The notes: a model not told the origin generated them from the sequence alone. 64,000 nucleotides of DNA from Candidatus Rhodoferax bjergmarkensis (GCA_016708345.1 JADJFX010000036.1:137045-201044); one strand, 5' to 3'; positions 50,753-59,931 are shown, numbered from the stretch's first letter. Numbers and translations are program-made.

Positions 50753-53524
50753 TCAGGTGCGCAGCGCCAGCCACTGCGCCAGCACGCGGCGCAAGTCTTT
50801 GATATTGACGGGCTTGGTCATGAACTCATTCATGCCGGCGGCGATGCAGTGGTCGCGGTCGGTTTCAAATGCACCCGCAGTCAAGGCGACGATGGGCAGG
50901 CTTGCTCGCTGCGTTTCAAGTTCCCATTGGCGAATTTGCCGGGTTGCCGTGATGCCATCCATGACCGGCATTTGCATATCCATCAGCACCACATCCGGGC
51001 GCAGCCCGGCTTGAATGGCATTCACAGCCAGTTGGCCGTCCTCCACGCTGATAAAGCGCAAGCCCAGCATACCCAGCATGCCCTCGACCACCATGCGGTT
51101 AATGGCGTTGTCTTCCACGACCAAGACCAGACCAGCGGGCTGATCTACCACGGCGGTTGCAGGCAAAGTAGTTGTGTCACGCACCATCTGGCGGCTGTTT
51201 TGATCCGGCAAGAGCGTGTCCACCCGAACCCGAAACCAGAAACGCGAGCCATCGCCTGGTGTGCTGTCCAGCCCCACCGTGCCATCCATAAGTTGCGCCA
51301 GGCTGCGGACAATCGACAGTCCCAAGCCGCTACCGCCGTATTCACGGGTGGTGGAACTGTCGGCCTGTGTAAAAGGTTTGAACAGCAAGCCCTGCTTTTC
51401 CGGTGCGATGCCAATGCCGCTGTCCAGCACAGAAAACTCCAGCACCGAGTGGTCTGCTGTGCACTCAACTTCAGTGACTACTGCGTGCACAAAGCCCTGC
51501 GCGGTGAATTTGATTGCATTGCCAATCAGGTTGGACAGCATTTGCCGCAGGCGCGAAGAGTCGGCGCGGTAGCGCCGTCCTGCGGGCCCCACCCAGACAG
51601 CTTGCAATTGCAGCCCTTTGGAGGCTGCGAGTTGGGTAAACAAGGCACCTGTTTCCTGCACCAATTGGGCCGGATCGAATACCTCCTTGCACAGCTCGAG
51701 CTTGCCCGCTTCGACTTTGGACAGATCCAGAATGTCATTGAGCAGCGTGAGCAGTGTCTGGCCAGATGACAAAACAGTACGGGTGTAATTTTCGCGCTTG
51801 GCTTCTGTCAGTCCGGGCACCAGCAGCAGTTGTGCCATGCCCAAAATGCCATTCATCGGCGTGCGAATTTCATGGGACATGGTGGCGAGAAACTGGCTCT
51901 TGGCAACATTGGCGGCCTCAGCAGCGTTCTTTGCCACTTGCAGTTCCAGCGCCACCTCCTTGTCACGGGTAATGTCTTCTTTGACCGCCAAAAAGTGAAT
52001 CAAGGTGCCCTGTTCGTCAATGATGGGTGAAAGGCTCACATGCTCCCAAAACAGGCTTGCATCCTTGCGCCGGCTGTGGAACTCGCCGCTCCAGGTTTGT
52101 CCTGCCTGCACCAGATCCCACATGGCACGGTGCTCGCCGGGCGTGTTTTCTTCGGAACTGAGGATTTGGGTGTTTTGCCCGATCGCCTCCAAGCTGGTGT
52201 AGCCCGTGAGCTGTTCGAACCTGGGGTTGACATACTGAACGCGCCCTTGGGGATCTGAAATAACAATCGAGACCGGGCTCTGCTCTACCGCGCGTGAGAG
52301 GGTTCTGAGCTTCTCTTCGGCCCGTTTGCGCTCAATGGCAAGCATTGCCAATTTGGCATACCGGCCCAGCAAAACCGGGTCAATGTCGCAAGCCTGCATA
52401 GCTTGCCGGTAGTGCAGTGCAAGCACGCCCAGCACCTGGCCTTGCGTGTCGAAAATCGGTTGCGCCCAGCATGCGTGCAAGTCTGCACGCTGCGCCAGCT
52501 CGCCATAAGTTCCCGCTGGCTCATGGGGCTGCTGTGCACCTTCAAAAACGCTCGTTTTGCGCGCAATGGCTGCGGCGCAGGGGCCGGCTTGCGGCCCGAG
52601 CGTAATGCCGTCCATCGCCTCGCGGTAAAACCCAGGCAGACTTGGCGCCGCCGCCACCCGCAGGTGCCCGCCATCGTGGTCCAACAGATAAATGCCGCAC
52701 CATGCACCCGGATGGGCGAGCTCGATTTGGTGGGCCAAAGTATCGAGCACGCCTGGCAAGGGCAGCATCTGGTTGATCTGATCCAGAATCAGGTTATGCA
52801 GGGCCAATTCACGGGTTCGCTCGTCCACCAGCTGGTCCAGGTCGGCGACATGCGCGGCGATCGTGGCCTGAAGCTGGCGAATGCCATCGGTCAGCACATC
52901 GACTTCGTCCCTGTAGGCGCGCGCGTTGCGGCTGACCTGCACCAGGGTTGCGATCTTCGCCGGATCCAGCTCGCGCGCGAACTGCGCCACATGCGCCAAC
53001 GGGCGCTGCAACTCACGGCGCAGCAAAACGGCGGTGGTCAGGCAAATGGCCACCACGAAAACCAGGTACCCGAGCAGCAACTGACCAATGGCACGTGTGA
53101 TTTTGCGGTACAGGTAGGCGTCGTTGGCGGTGATTTGCAGGGTGCCAATGTTCCCCGTGCCCTTGGGTGACGGCACCTCGATACGGCTGGTGGTGCCACC
53201 CTGGCGCTGTGTGCCGTCGCCCGCTTCAAAAGTTTTGCCGGTGAGGGTTGTAAGGCTCACAAACGCAATCTCGGGTCGGCGCGCCATCACGGCGAGTTGC
53301 TTGTCCACCACGTCTGGCTCGATGTCCCACAGGCTGATCGACAGCAGCGGAACGCTCGCTTCAGAAAAGCCACGCACTGTGGCTTCAAAATCCGCCTTAC
53401 CCTGGCGAAACTCCAGCACGGTCTGGACCATGCTCATCAGCACAAAGCAGACCATGGCCCAGCGAATAATCTGGCCGATCAAAACCCTGGCCAGCGGACG
53501 AAAGGGAGTGCTTGAGTCGGGCAT
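50753..53524 (-). CDS. Hybrid sensor histidine kinase (GAF, PAS, HisKA, HATPase, receiver)
   Basis: The 923-residue membrane kinase has two membrane helices (about 15-40 and 155-180) around a periplasmic domain of about 115 residues, then a HAMP-like linker, a GAF region (about 270-400) and a PAS domain (about 420-535). HisKA has FLATMSHEIRTPMNG (His551). The ATPase has SNLIGNAIKFT, DSGIGIAPE and GGSGLGLSI. The C-terminal receiver has VLMDMQMPVMDG (Asp849). I start it at ATG 53524; a TTG at 53560 is possible. A binding-protein gene lies directly upstream on the same strand, which implies joint sensing like LuxP/LuxQ. Confidence 0.9.
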   Translation of the reverse strand: MPDSSTPFRPLARVLIGQIIRWAMVCFVLMSMVQTVLEFRQGKADFEATVRGFSEASVPLLSISLWDIEPDVVDKQLAVMARRPEIAFVSLTTLTGKTFEAGDGTQRQGGTTSRIEVPSPKGTGNIGTLQITANDAYLYRKITRAIGQLLLGYLVFVVAICLTTAVLLRRELQRPLAHVAQFARELDPAKIATLVQVSRNARAYRDEVDVLTDGIRQLQATIAAHVADLDQLVDERTRELALHNLILDQINQMLPLPGVLDTLAHQIELAHPGAWCGIYLLDHDGGHLRVAAAPSLPGFYREAMDGITLGPQAGPCAAAIARKTSVFEGAQQPHEPAGTYGELAQRADLHACWAQPIFDTQGQVLGVLALHYRQAMQACDIDPVLLGRYAKLAMLAIERKRAEEKLRTLSRAVEQSPVSIVISDPQGRVQYVNPRFEQLTGYTSLEAIGQNTQILSSEENTPGEHRAMWDLVQAGQTWSGEFHSRRKDASLFWEHVSLSPIIDEQGTLIHFLAVKEDITRDKEVALELQVAKNAAEAANVAKSQFLATMSHEIRTPMNGILGMAQLLLVPGLTEAKRENYTRTVLSSGQTLLTLLNDILDLSKVEAGKLELCKEVFDPAQLVQETGALFTQLAASKGLQLQAVWVGPAGRRYRADSSRLRQMLSNLIGNAIKFTAQGFVHAVVTEVECTADHSVLEFSVLDSGIGIAPEKQGLLFKPFTQADSSTTREYGGSGLGLSIVRSLAQLMDGTVGLDSTPGDGSRFWFRVRVDTLLPDQNSRQMVRDTTTLPATAVVDQPAGLVLVVEDNAINRMVVEGMLGMLGLRFISVEDGQLAVNAIQAGLRPDVVLMDMQMPVMDGITATRQIRQWELETQRASLPIVALTAGAFETDRDHCIAAGMNEFMTKPVNIKDLRRVLAQWLALRT

Positions 53525-53579
53525 CGGCAGCTTCAATGGGGCAATTGAGCAATAGGGCAATGGGCGTCAGCAGCACAGC

Positions 53580-54680
53580 TTAGCGAATGAGCTGCTCAAA
53601 GGAGAAGTCGTAATGCTTGAGCCCGGGATTCAGGGCCTTGCTGTATTTTTTAAAATCCAGACTGTCATACTTTCCATCGCCAAACCTGGCCAGAAAACGG
53701 TCCGCCGCGCGGGCGTCAAACAAGACAAACATGGGGCGGTCCAGATCGAGCCCCTCGTCGGCAAAATCACGTCCATTGGCATGGTCATAAATCATCACCA
53801 GCGCCCATGCACCCACTATAAAATGCCCGCCGGCCAGTGCGCTCAGACGCCCGGACTTGACGGCCTCCATCGCCTCAGTCGATGTATTGACGCCAGAAAA
53901 CCAGGCATTCTGACCAGGCTGACCGCCGCGACGCTCCCAGCTGGTCATGGCACCAAACGCCATCTGGTCACTGCCGGCCCAAATCAGCCGTGCCAAGGGG
54001 TAGCGTTCAAACAAAACGGCGCTTTGCTGCTGCGCTTTCTCGCGATTCCAGTCGGAATAAATCACTTGGTCCAGCACCACATCACCGGCCTCCCGGATGG
54101 CGCGCTGCATTCCTTCATTGCGATGGATGGAAACCGGCGTCGAGCGGTCTCCGGCAATGGCCAGCATGTGCAGCTTGCCATCGGCTCCGTGGGCCTTGGC
54201 GGCGCGTCCTTTGGCAATCAGGGCCTGCGCGGTGAGGTAGCCCGCGTCTGCAGCGCGCGGCTGCAAAGAACCGAGCCAATGTTTGTGAATTTGGCGTGGT
54301 TTGCCCAGGGTCGCCTGATCGGCGACAGTCGGCGGGCTGTAGGCAAAAAAGCATTGGATGCCCGTGCCCTCAAAAATGCTCAGCAATTTAGGGCCCAGTC
54401 CGTAGTCATTGGTGATGATGACGTAGTGGGGTCGGTCAGCCTTGGGTCGCGCGGCGATTTCCTGGGCCGCAGAGAGCACGCGCAGTTGATCGCGTTCAGC
54501 AAACTTTACCTCCAGGTCCACCCCCAAGCTGCGAGACGCCGCCCGCATGGAGTCGGCGGCCGCCACCCAATAGGCTTCGCCCGATTTACCCGGATTGATG
54601 AAAACCACTGATACCGCGAAGGCCGGCCATGTCATAAATGCCAACAGGATGCCCACAACAACCGCAAAAAGGCGACGCAT
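53580..54680 (-). CDS. Periplasmic binding protein, ribose/autoinducer type (family 4-like)
   Basis: The 366-residue protein has a signal peptide (LFAVVVGILLAFMTWPAFA) and the two-lobe sugar-binding fold: VSVVFINPGKSGEAYWVAAA, HYVIITNDYGLGPKLL, HMLAIAGDRSTPVSIHRNEG and LIWAGSDQMAFGAM. I start it at ATG 54680 with GGGGGA about 6 bases upstream; a longer frame adds an unrelated leader. It is followed 55 bp later by the hybrid kinase and has no transporter genes, so I infer a ligand sensor for that kinase. Confidence 0.85.
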   Translation of the reverse strand: MRRLFAVVVGILLAFMTWPAFAVSVVFINPGKSGEAYWVAAADSMRAASRSLGVDLEVKFAERDQLRVLSAAQEIAARPKADRPHYVIITNDYGLGPKLLSIFEGTGIQCFFAYSPPTVADQATLGKPRQIHKHWLGSLQPRAADAGYLTAQALIAKGRAAKAHGADGKLHMLAIAGDRSTPVSIHRNEGMQRAIREAGDVVLDQVIYSDWNREKAQQQSAVLFERYPLARLIWAGSDQMAFGAMTSWERRGGQPGQNAWFSGVNTSTEAMEAVKSGRLSALAGGHFIVGAWALVMIYDHANGRDFADEGLDLDRPMFVLFDARAADRFLARFGDGKYDSLDFKKYSKALNPGLKHYDFSFEQLIR

Positions 54681-54920
54681 ATGTTTCCCCCATGTGTGCC
54701 ATTGGTAAGCGCCAAGAGCAGCCACACGCGACCGCTTGCAACACCAGCACTGATCATCAAAATCTGCCAACGCCAAGCCTGCTGCTTGACCGCTGCAAGG
54801 ATACAGGAAGAGAAGTACGAAGCGAGACAAATGGATGGCTTAAAGCAGATAGATGCATTTCAAACACATACCGCAAGCACCTGTTTGAATGTGCACATGC
54901 CGGTCATCACAAGGTCACCT

Positions 54921-55961
54921 TTATGCTTGCGGCACAAAGTGCCGACTTTCGCACCAGGCATTAAAGTGGGGCTGGAGTTCTTCTGGCAAAGACAGTACAA
55001 AATCGATGTTCAAGGGGTGGCTGTCGATCAGGAAGAACCGGGTGGCATCAAGCAGCACCTCACCCTGGCGGTGGTCTTTTGCCTTTTTGGCCGGATTTCT
55101 TTCTGGTTTTTTTGCCAGCCAGAGTTTATGCAAGGCCATCCAGCGCGGGTCGGGCACATACAAGGGGCAGGCACGGCCCCGCACGGTGGCGACCACCACG
55201 CTCAGGGGCATACCCTGCAGCAGCCACTCTTGCTCAATCAAAGTCACCATGGGCTCAAAGGGTTCAAATTTTGGCAAGGGATGCGTGCTGGGCGCAGCCA
55301 ACAATTCCACTTCGTACCCCGTTTTGTTCACTGCCTGGTAAGGTTTTCGCGGGTTGATCTGGTAACTTGAGTCGAGGCTTTTGAGCACGGCAAACAGGGT
55401 TTTTTTGCCTGTGATGTTCGCACCAAGCCCCAGCAGCGATGCCTTGGTGCCGCGACACCAAGCCATGTCAAAGTCTTCGGTTTCTTCGTTGCCCGTGGGG
55501 AATCTGGCCCCTGCGGCGAGTTCGTAGGCGACGAAGGCATTGGTACCGACAACCATCAGGTCGGTGCCCAGCAAGCCCTCAATGTCAAGTTTGCGCAGTA
55601 TTTCAGCCTGTCGGTCCGGGATGGATGGCAGGCGCAGGCGTCGGTACAAACCAGCGCGCTCGGTCAATTGCGCGTCAAGGGCAAGAATGCGCTCTTTCAA
55701 ATGTGCCTTGGCTTCTACATGGTTTTGGTACTGAGCTTCCAGCTGGGGGGTTCGTCGCCCTAAGCTGCTGCCATTGTCTTGGGACGTTTGTTTGACGCAA
55801 AGATAGTCTGTGCCTTCTTTGGCGCTCCAGTACATGGAGACGGGCATGGCCTCCAGCGCACGCCGGGTCTCGACCCACGCTGCATAAGATTGCTCCAAGT
55901 TCGCACGCACACGCTGCGAATCTGCTGAATATTCTAAAAAATCTTGCCTTTTGTATTCCAT
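54921..55961 (-). CDS. GSU2403-type nucleotidyltransferase-fold protein
   Basis: The 346-residue protein has a coiled N-terminal part (about 10-100) and a nucleotidyltransferase-like core: LMVVGTNAFVAYELAAGARF and the acidic ETEDFDMAW. The C-terminal part has VPDPRWMALHKLWLAKK and the segment KAKDHRQGEVLLDATRF. This matches the family described as GSU2403-type nucleotidyltransferase fold (NTP_transf_8-like). Function is unknown; some relatives sit in defence regions, and toxin-antitoxin-like genes follow here. Confidence 0.75.
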   Translation of the reverse strand: MEYKRQDFLEYSADSQRVRANLEQSYAAWVETRRALEAMPVSMYWSAKEGTDYLCVKQTSQDNGSSLGRRTPQLEAQYQNHVEAKAHLKERILALDAQLTERAGLYRRLRLPSIPDRQAEILRKLDIEGLLGTDLMVVGTNAFVAYELAAGARFPTGNEETEDFDMAWCRGTKASLLGLGANITGKKTLFAVLKSLDSSYQINPRKPYQAVNKTGYEVELLAAPSTHPLPKFEPFEPMVTLIEQEWLLQGMPLSVVVATVRGRACPLYVPDPRWMALHKLWLAKKPERNPAKKAKDHRQGEVLLDATRFFLIDSHPLNIDFVLSLPEELQPHFNAWCESRHFVPQA

Positions 55962-56049
55962 AAGGCAATGATTTTATTGTGTTTACACCATGCATAAGAA
56001 AATTATCGCGCGCATGGTGAAGGTGGCTGGGTTCACCGGACCCCTTGAA

Positions 56050-56078
56050 ATAAAAAAGGGCAGAACAAGTCTGCCCCT
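56050..56078 (-). terminator. Rho-independent terminator of the secreted-protein gene
   Basis: GGGCAGA (56058-56064) pairs with TCTGCCC (56070-56076). On the minus strand the hairpin is followed by TTTTTTATTTC. It lies 32 bp past the stop of the gene at 56110. Confidence 0.85.
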
Positions 56079-56109
56079 CCCCGCACAAGCCTGTCACAAG
56101 CTGGCTGGC

Positions 56110-57177
56110 TTAGAAATAACCACAGGATTCATACACAGCACCACCATTGGCATCGATGCCGCCGCCCGCATCCACTTTCAGGTCAACACCGGCCGTCCCA
56201 TAGTTCAAAACAGTAATGTTTGCGCTTGCCGCAATGGCGTATTTATGGGTGCACATTGTTTTGCCAATAAATTTGGCCGTGGTGCCCGAAATGCCCAAGC
56301 CTGAATTTTGAGCGCAAGCCGTTCTCCAGCCCAGGCGGCCATAGGCACTTGAAACATTGCTATAGCCATAAGGTTTGGGTTTGCAACTGGTGTCGCAACT
56401 CAAGCCAGATTGCTGAGCGCCAATATCCTTATTGACCAGAACGTTTTTGAAAATATTCTTGTATTGAACATTACGCGCGCCGTAAGTGACGGTTTTCTGC
56501 TTGATCGCATGGTTGCTGGCCAATCCACAGGTGCCTGCAATGCTTGCGCTGGCAAAACTGGTGCTGCCATCAACCGCTCTGCTTGCGGTGGTATCTGCCG
56601 CCTTGACCGTGACAGTCGGGCCGCTGCCTTCGGCCATGAACTTCACGCGGTTATTGGCGATGCTGTCGATAAACTGAACGTTGGGATCAAGCAGCACACA
56701 ATGAAATTGTTTTTTCCAGCAAAATTCAATCGCACGATGATTGCTGACATCGCGTTCGAGCGTCATGATGACATCAAGAATGCGATATTGACCTTCTGAC
56801 ACCGGATAACCAATGGCCTCAAAATCGGCCACGGTTTTGTTCAGATCACTGAACTCTTGCGAGTTGGCATCCGCATTTTCAAACGCATGATTCGAAGTGA
56901 CAAAACCGTCATCAGACGCCACCAGCTTGCGCCATGGTGCATTGATGATGCTGGAAAATGGCTTGCCCACCAAAGCTTTGAGCTTGCCATGGGCGGCGGT
57001 GCTCACGTCAAAGCTGACCTTGTCATCCGCTGAATCTGCATATTCTGTGTAAATTCGTTCGGCATATCCAAGGCGTTTTCCCAAAGGTGCGGCATGGGCA
57101 GCTGATGCGAGCAACAAAGCCGCTCCTGCGCAAATTCCAAGGGTTTTGGTCATTGAAAAAAATGAGTTTGTCAACAT
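56110..57177 (-). CDS. Secreted protein of unknown family (355 aa)
   Basis: I do not recognise this family. The protein has a signal peptide (MTKTLGICAGAALLLASAAHAAP within the first 35 residues, so it is exported). It also has scattered cysteines (FCWKKQFHCVLLD, CGLASNH, LSCDTSCKPKP, MCTHKY, CGYF) that may form disulfides, and a Gly/Asp-rich end. I start it at 57177 because GGAG is 6 bases upstream. It has its own terminator and is not in an operon. Confidence 0.7.
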   Translation of the reverse strand: MLTNSFFSMTKTLGICAGAALLLASAAHAAPLGKRLGYAERIYTEYADSADDKVSFDVSTAAHGKLKALVGKPFSSIINAPWRKLVASDDGFVTSNHAFENADANSQEFSDLNKTVADFEAIGYPVSEGQYRILDVIMTLERDVSNHRAIEFCWKKQFHCVLLDPNVQFIDSIANNRVKFMAEGSGPTVTVKAADTTASRAVDGSTSFASASIAGTCGLASNHAIKQKTVTYGARNVQYKNIFKNVLVNKDIGAQQSGLSCDTSCKPKPYGYSNVSSAYGRLGWRTACAQNSGLGISGTTAKFIGKTMCTHKYAIAASANITVLNYGTAGVDLKVDAGGGIDANGGAVYESCGYF

Positions 57178-57631
57178 GGTGGTCTCCATCATTAAAAAAT
57201 TAACTATTGCGATTTAACGTTCAAGCACAACTATGAAAAGTGCCTGAATCTGGTGGCGGTTCTCTCCTGGATTTAATAAACTTTTGGTCATTTCGCCTCT
57301 TGCGAAGCACACTTTTTGAGCATGGGGTGCTGCGTTCGAATTTGTCGCAGCAACGCCCGATGCACGAATTCACTGTATTGGTGCATCCTCAATAAGTCAT
57401 GAACTAATTGATGATTTGGCACTTATTTTTTTGAAGGCTCTGGTTTGGCGGCGCTTGGCGTGCATGAACTGGCGCAAGAAGCCCAGCATTGACCGCAAAG
57501 AAGGCCACAGACTGGGATCAATGGCCTGCTGAGCGGGGTTAATGGGATGGGTAAGACGGGGATGGTGATGTTGGGCATTGCGCTATCAACAAATGATTGC
57601 AACATCTGCAACGCTTGCGATAATTGCAAGC
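57178..57631. other. Intergenic region before hicA
   Basis: No convincing gene is present. Near its end, TTGCAA motifs repeat around a possible promoter (57597-57630), which may be the HicB operator. The rest looks like decayed or regulatory sequence for the divergent secreted-protein gene. Confidence 0.4.
57595..57631 (+). promoter_or_regulatory. Possible hicAB operator
   Basis: Repeated TTGCAA/TTGCGA half-sites, in direct and inverted form, lie right before the hicA start, with GATAATTGC as a possible -10 region. HicB proteins bind such symmetric sites in other bacteria. This is inference from position. Confidence 0.35.
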
Positions 57632-57886
57632 ATGAACAGCAAGCACACCAAGACACTGGCGGCAATATTTGCAAAGCCGACATCGGCAACCCTTGAATGG
57701 GCGCGGATTGAATCGCTGCTGATCGGTGTGGGTTGCACTGTGATTGAGGGAAACGGCTCGCGCGTGAAGTTTTGCCACGGCACAACGGTTGCCAGCTTCC
57801 ACCGCCCGCACCCGACCAAAGAAGCCAAGGCGTACCAAGTGGACGATGCGCGGGCTTTTCTGACACTGATAGGAGTAACACCATGA
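57632..57886 (+). CDS. hicA: HicA-type mRNA interferase toxin
   Basis: The 84-residue protein ends in the HicA dsRBD-like fold: LLIGVGCTVIEGNGSRVKF, ASFHRPHPTKEAKAYQV and VDDARAFLTLIGV. The SRVKF/FHRPHP form is a known HicA variant, so the canonical GSH histidine is not required here. The stop overlaps the hicB start (ATGA). HicA cleaves mRNA when HicB is lost. Confidence 0.85.
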   Translation: MNSKHTKTLAAIFAKPTSATLEWARIESLLIGVGCTVIEGNGSRVKFCHGTTVASFHRPHPTKEAKAYQVDDARAFLTLIGVTP

Positions 57887-58218
57887 ACACCATGACATTC
57901 AAGGGCTACACAGCCCGCGTCGAGATTGACGCACGCGACAACATCCTCGTTGGTCGCTTGCTAGGGCTGCGCGACATTGTTGGCTTTCACGCTGACGATG
58001 TTGCGGGCCTGCGCATAGCGTTTGAAGAAGCGGTTGACGATTACATCGAAACCTGTGCGAAGTTAGGCAAGACACCAGAAAAGCCCGCCAGTGGCAGGCT
58101 GATGCTGCGGGTTGCGCCCGAAGTGCACAGCGCAGCGCTGATCGCGGCCCAGGCCAGCGGCGTGAGCCTGAACCAGTGGGCGGGCAAAGTATTGCAACAG
58201 GCTGCGGCTCACGGCTGA
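57883..58218 (+). CDS. hicB: HicB-type antitoxin
   Basis: The 111-residue antitoxin has the HicB RNase-H-like domain (GYTARVEIDARDNILVGRLLG is split over the first 25 residues; FHADDVAGLRIAFEEAVDDY) and a C-terminal ribbon-helix-helix (LMLRVAPEVHSAALIAAQA, SLNQWAGKVL). AGGAG lies 7 bases before the ATG. It overlaps hicA by 4 bp. Confidence 0.88.
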   Translation: MNTMTFKGYTARVEIDARDNILVGRLLGLRDIVGFHADDVAGLRIAFEEAVDDYIETCAKLGKTPEKPASGRLMLRVAPEVHSAALIAAQASGVSLNQWAGKVLQQAAAHG

Positions 58219-58272
58219 TTTCACGCCTTGCCACCATAGCCGCGCCAGCACGCTCTTTTATCCGTTATTGAT

Positions 58273-58389
58273 TCACGCCCGCCAGACGGTGGTGACGCCT
58301 AGCTGCATTTGCTGCGCCCGCCCCAGCGCTTCCAGGGTTTGCAAGAGCGTGGGCAGCGACTTCTTCAGGCTGGCGCTGGCGGCGAAGCG
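58273..58389 (-). pseudogene. Partial third copy of the restriction gene 3' end
   Basis: About 117 bp match the last codons of the restriction gene (60220-60338) and end in the same stop context (TCACGCCCGCCAGACGG). It lies between hicB and the nucleotidyltransferase gene. It is a remnant with no function of its own. Confidence 0.85.
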
Positions 58390-58413
58390 TACAGTGAACT
58401 TGCCGATACAAGA

Positions 58414-58920
58414 TCAACTTTTCGGCGGCACTGTTTGGGCCCGCGCACGCAGCGCGTTTTTCAGTCTTTCCAGCTTCAAGCGGTCGGGAATATCCGTCTC
58501 GCGCGTAGTGCGCTTGGTTTGCAGCATGCCGTCCACATCCAGCGTCACCACCGCAACGCCACTCAGCACCACGGTCTGAATGTGTTGGCGCAATTCTTCA
58601 AATGATCGGGATGCGGCCACGTACAACAAGTCAATATAAATTTCGCCCTCCAGTGCAGTTGAATGCCCCTTGTCCATCCACTCTGGCCGCAATTGCGCCA
58701 AGGCTTCGGCGTTTTGTGGCATCGATTCAAGCGCGCGTAACAGCCGGGCGTTGTTGGCAGGGTCAACGGGAAGCAAAAGATCGATGTCTTTGGTCATGCG
58801 TGCAAAACCGTGCAGTGCCATCGCAGCGCCACCAATCACTACGTACTCGACGTCAAAATTTGCCAGTGTTTGCGCCAGACTGAGCAAGTCGGACTGGTTC
58901 GGGTGCCTGTATGCGGTCAT
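58414..58920 (-). CDS. Nucleotidyltransferase (AbiEii/MNT-like toxin candidate)
   Basis: The 168-residue protein has VEYVVIGGAAMALHGFAR and TKDIDLLLPVDP, the G-G and D-x-D motifs of minimal nucleotidyltransferases, and then EIYIDLLYVAA. Its ATG overlaps the stop of the upstream 99-residue gene by 4 bp, as in toxin-antitoxin pairs. It sits between two copies of the restriction gene's 3' end. Confidence 0.75.
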   Translation of the reverse strand: MTAYRHPNQSDLLSLAQTLANFDVEYVVIGGAAMALHGFARMTKDIDLLLPVDPANNARLLRALESMPQNAEALAQLRPEWMDKGHSTALEGEIYIDLLYVAASRSFEELRQHIQTVVLSGVAVVTLDVDGMLQTKRTTRETDIPDRLKLERLKNALRARAQTVPPKS

Positions 58921-59216
58921 GCCGGGCGCACCCCATGTCCTGTGTTGTGAATAGGCATTAGCAACGCCTGCTGCAGTTCACGGGCTTCATCAAAGCGGTT
59001 TTTTTCACTCAAAGTGGCGTAGCTTCTGGCCGCATGGGGCGTGGTCTGGTCGTTGGTTGACAACAAGGCCGCGCTGTCTTGCAAACGCCCCCACTCCTCT
59101 TGCAGCCACTGCCAGCGCGCCGCCGGTGTCATGTCTTGCACGCGCAACGCCTCTTGTAATTCGCGCTCCATCTGGTAGTCAGACAAGGCTTGGGCGGTCT
59201 CGAAGCTGTGCAGCAT
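58917..59216 (-). CDS. Small helical protein, likely partner of the nucleotidyltransferase
   Basis: The 99-residue, mostly helical protein (QALSDYQMERELQEALRVQD, RWQWLQEEWGRLQD, NRFDEARELQQALL) is of unrecognised family. It is upstream of and overlaps the nucleotidyltransferase by 4 bp, so it may be the antitoxin. No DNA-binding motif is evident. Confidence 0.55.
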   Translation of the reverse strand: MLHSFETAQALSDYQMERELQEALRVQDMTPAARWQWLQEEWGRLQDSAALLSTNDQTTPHAARSYATLSEKNRFDEARELQQALLMPIHNTGHGVRPA

Positions 59217-59252
59217 GGCGGCTTTCGTAGTGGGGGCATTGAAAGATTCTAG

Positions 59253-59591
59253 TCACGCCCGCCAGACGGTGGTGCCGCCCAGCTGCATTTGCTGCGCCCG
59301 CCCCAGCGCTTCCAGGGTTTGCAAGAGCGTGGGCAGCGACTTTTTCACAGCTGGCGCTGGCGGCGCAGCAGGCGGTAATTTGGGCCAGTGTGAGCGCTTG
59401 TGGGCTGCTGGCCAGCACCTGTGCCACGGCTTTGACCTGCTCGGGCAGCGCGCCGGACCAGACTTGCGCCGTAGCTGCGGCGGTGACAGGATTAAGTGCA
59501 AAATCAGCCCCTATCGCTTGCTGTACCTGCGCTGGAAGCTCTTTTTTTGATAGCGAATTTTGAAACGCCAAGGCGCAGCCAGCGCACCCGG
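59253..59591 (-). pseudogene. Second copy of the restriction gene 3' end, frameshifted
   Basis: About 339 bp correspond to 60220-60556 of the restriction gene, but the reading frame is broken around 59345 (TTTTTCACAGC where the intact copy has TTTTTCAGAC). It ends in the same TCACGCCCGCCAGACGG context. It lies between the nucleotidyltransferase pair and the brnTA genes. Confidence 0.88.
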
Positions 59592-59607
59592 AATATGCAA
59601 ATACTCA

Positions 59608-59636
59608 TTGACAACACGATTAAACGCATATACAAC
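59608..59636 (+). promoter_or_regulatory. Sigma-70-type promoter of brnTA
   Basis: TTGACA at 59608-59613 lies 15 to 17 bases before a TATACA/TACAAC -10 region at 59629-59636. The brnT ATG follows within about 10 bases. It is autoregulation-prone because BrnA-type antitoxins bind their own promoters. Confidence 0.55.
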
Positions 59637-59643
59637 TATCAAC

Positions 59644-59931
59644 ATGCAAACGAAACTTATCTGGGATGAGGCAAAGCGCACAGAGAACCTGAGCAAACAT
59701 GGCTTGGACTTTGCGCAGGCGCATTGCGTTCTGGATTCGCGTCTGCGCATGGATGTTGACTCGATGCGCAACGGTGAGTTGCGGGTGCAGTCGTTTTCTT
59801 ATGTGCTGGATGTGTTGGCGGTTCTTACGGTGGTGCATACCTAGCGCGAACAGGCAATGCGGGTCATCAGCTTTCGACATGCAAGTTTTACAGAATGCGA
59901 GGTCTACTATGAGTGGCTTGACAACCAATGA
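59644..59931 (+). pseudogene. brnT: BrnT-type toxin gene with in-frame amber stop
   Basis: The frame encodes a BrnT toxin (KLIWDEAKRTENLSKHGLDF) and, after the stop, AMRVISFRHASFTECEVYYE, the conserved C-terminal part. TAG at 59842-59844 interrupts it where relatives read Gln or similar. One base restores 95 residues. The toxin is probably inactive, or the stop is a sequencing or assembly artefact. Confidence 0.75.
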
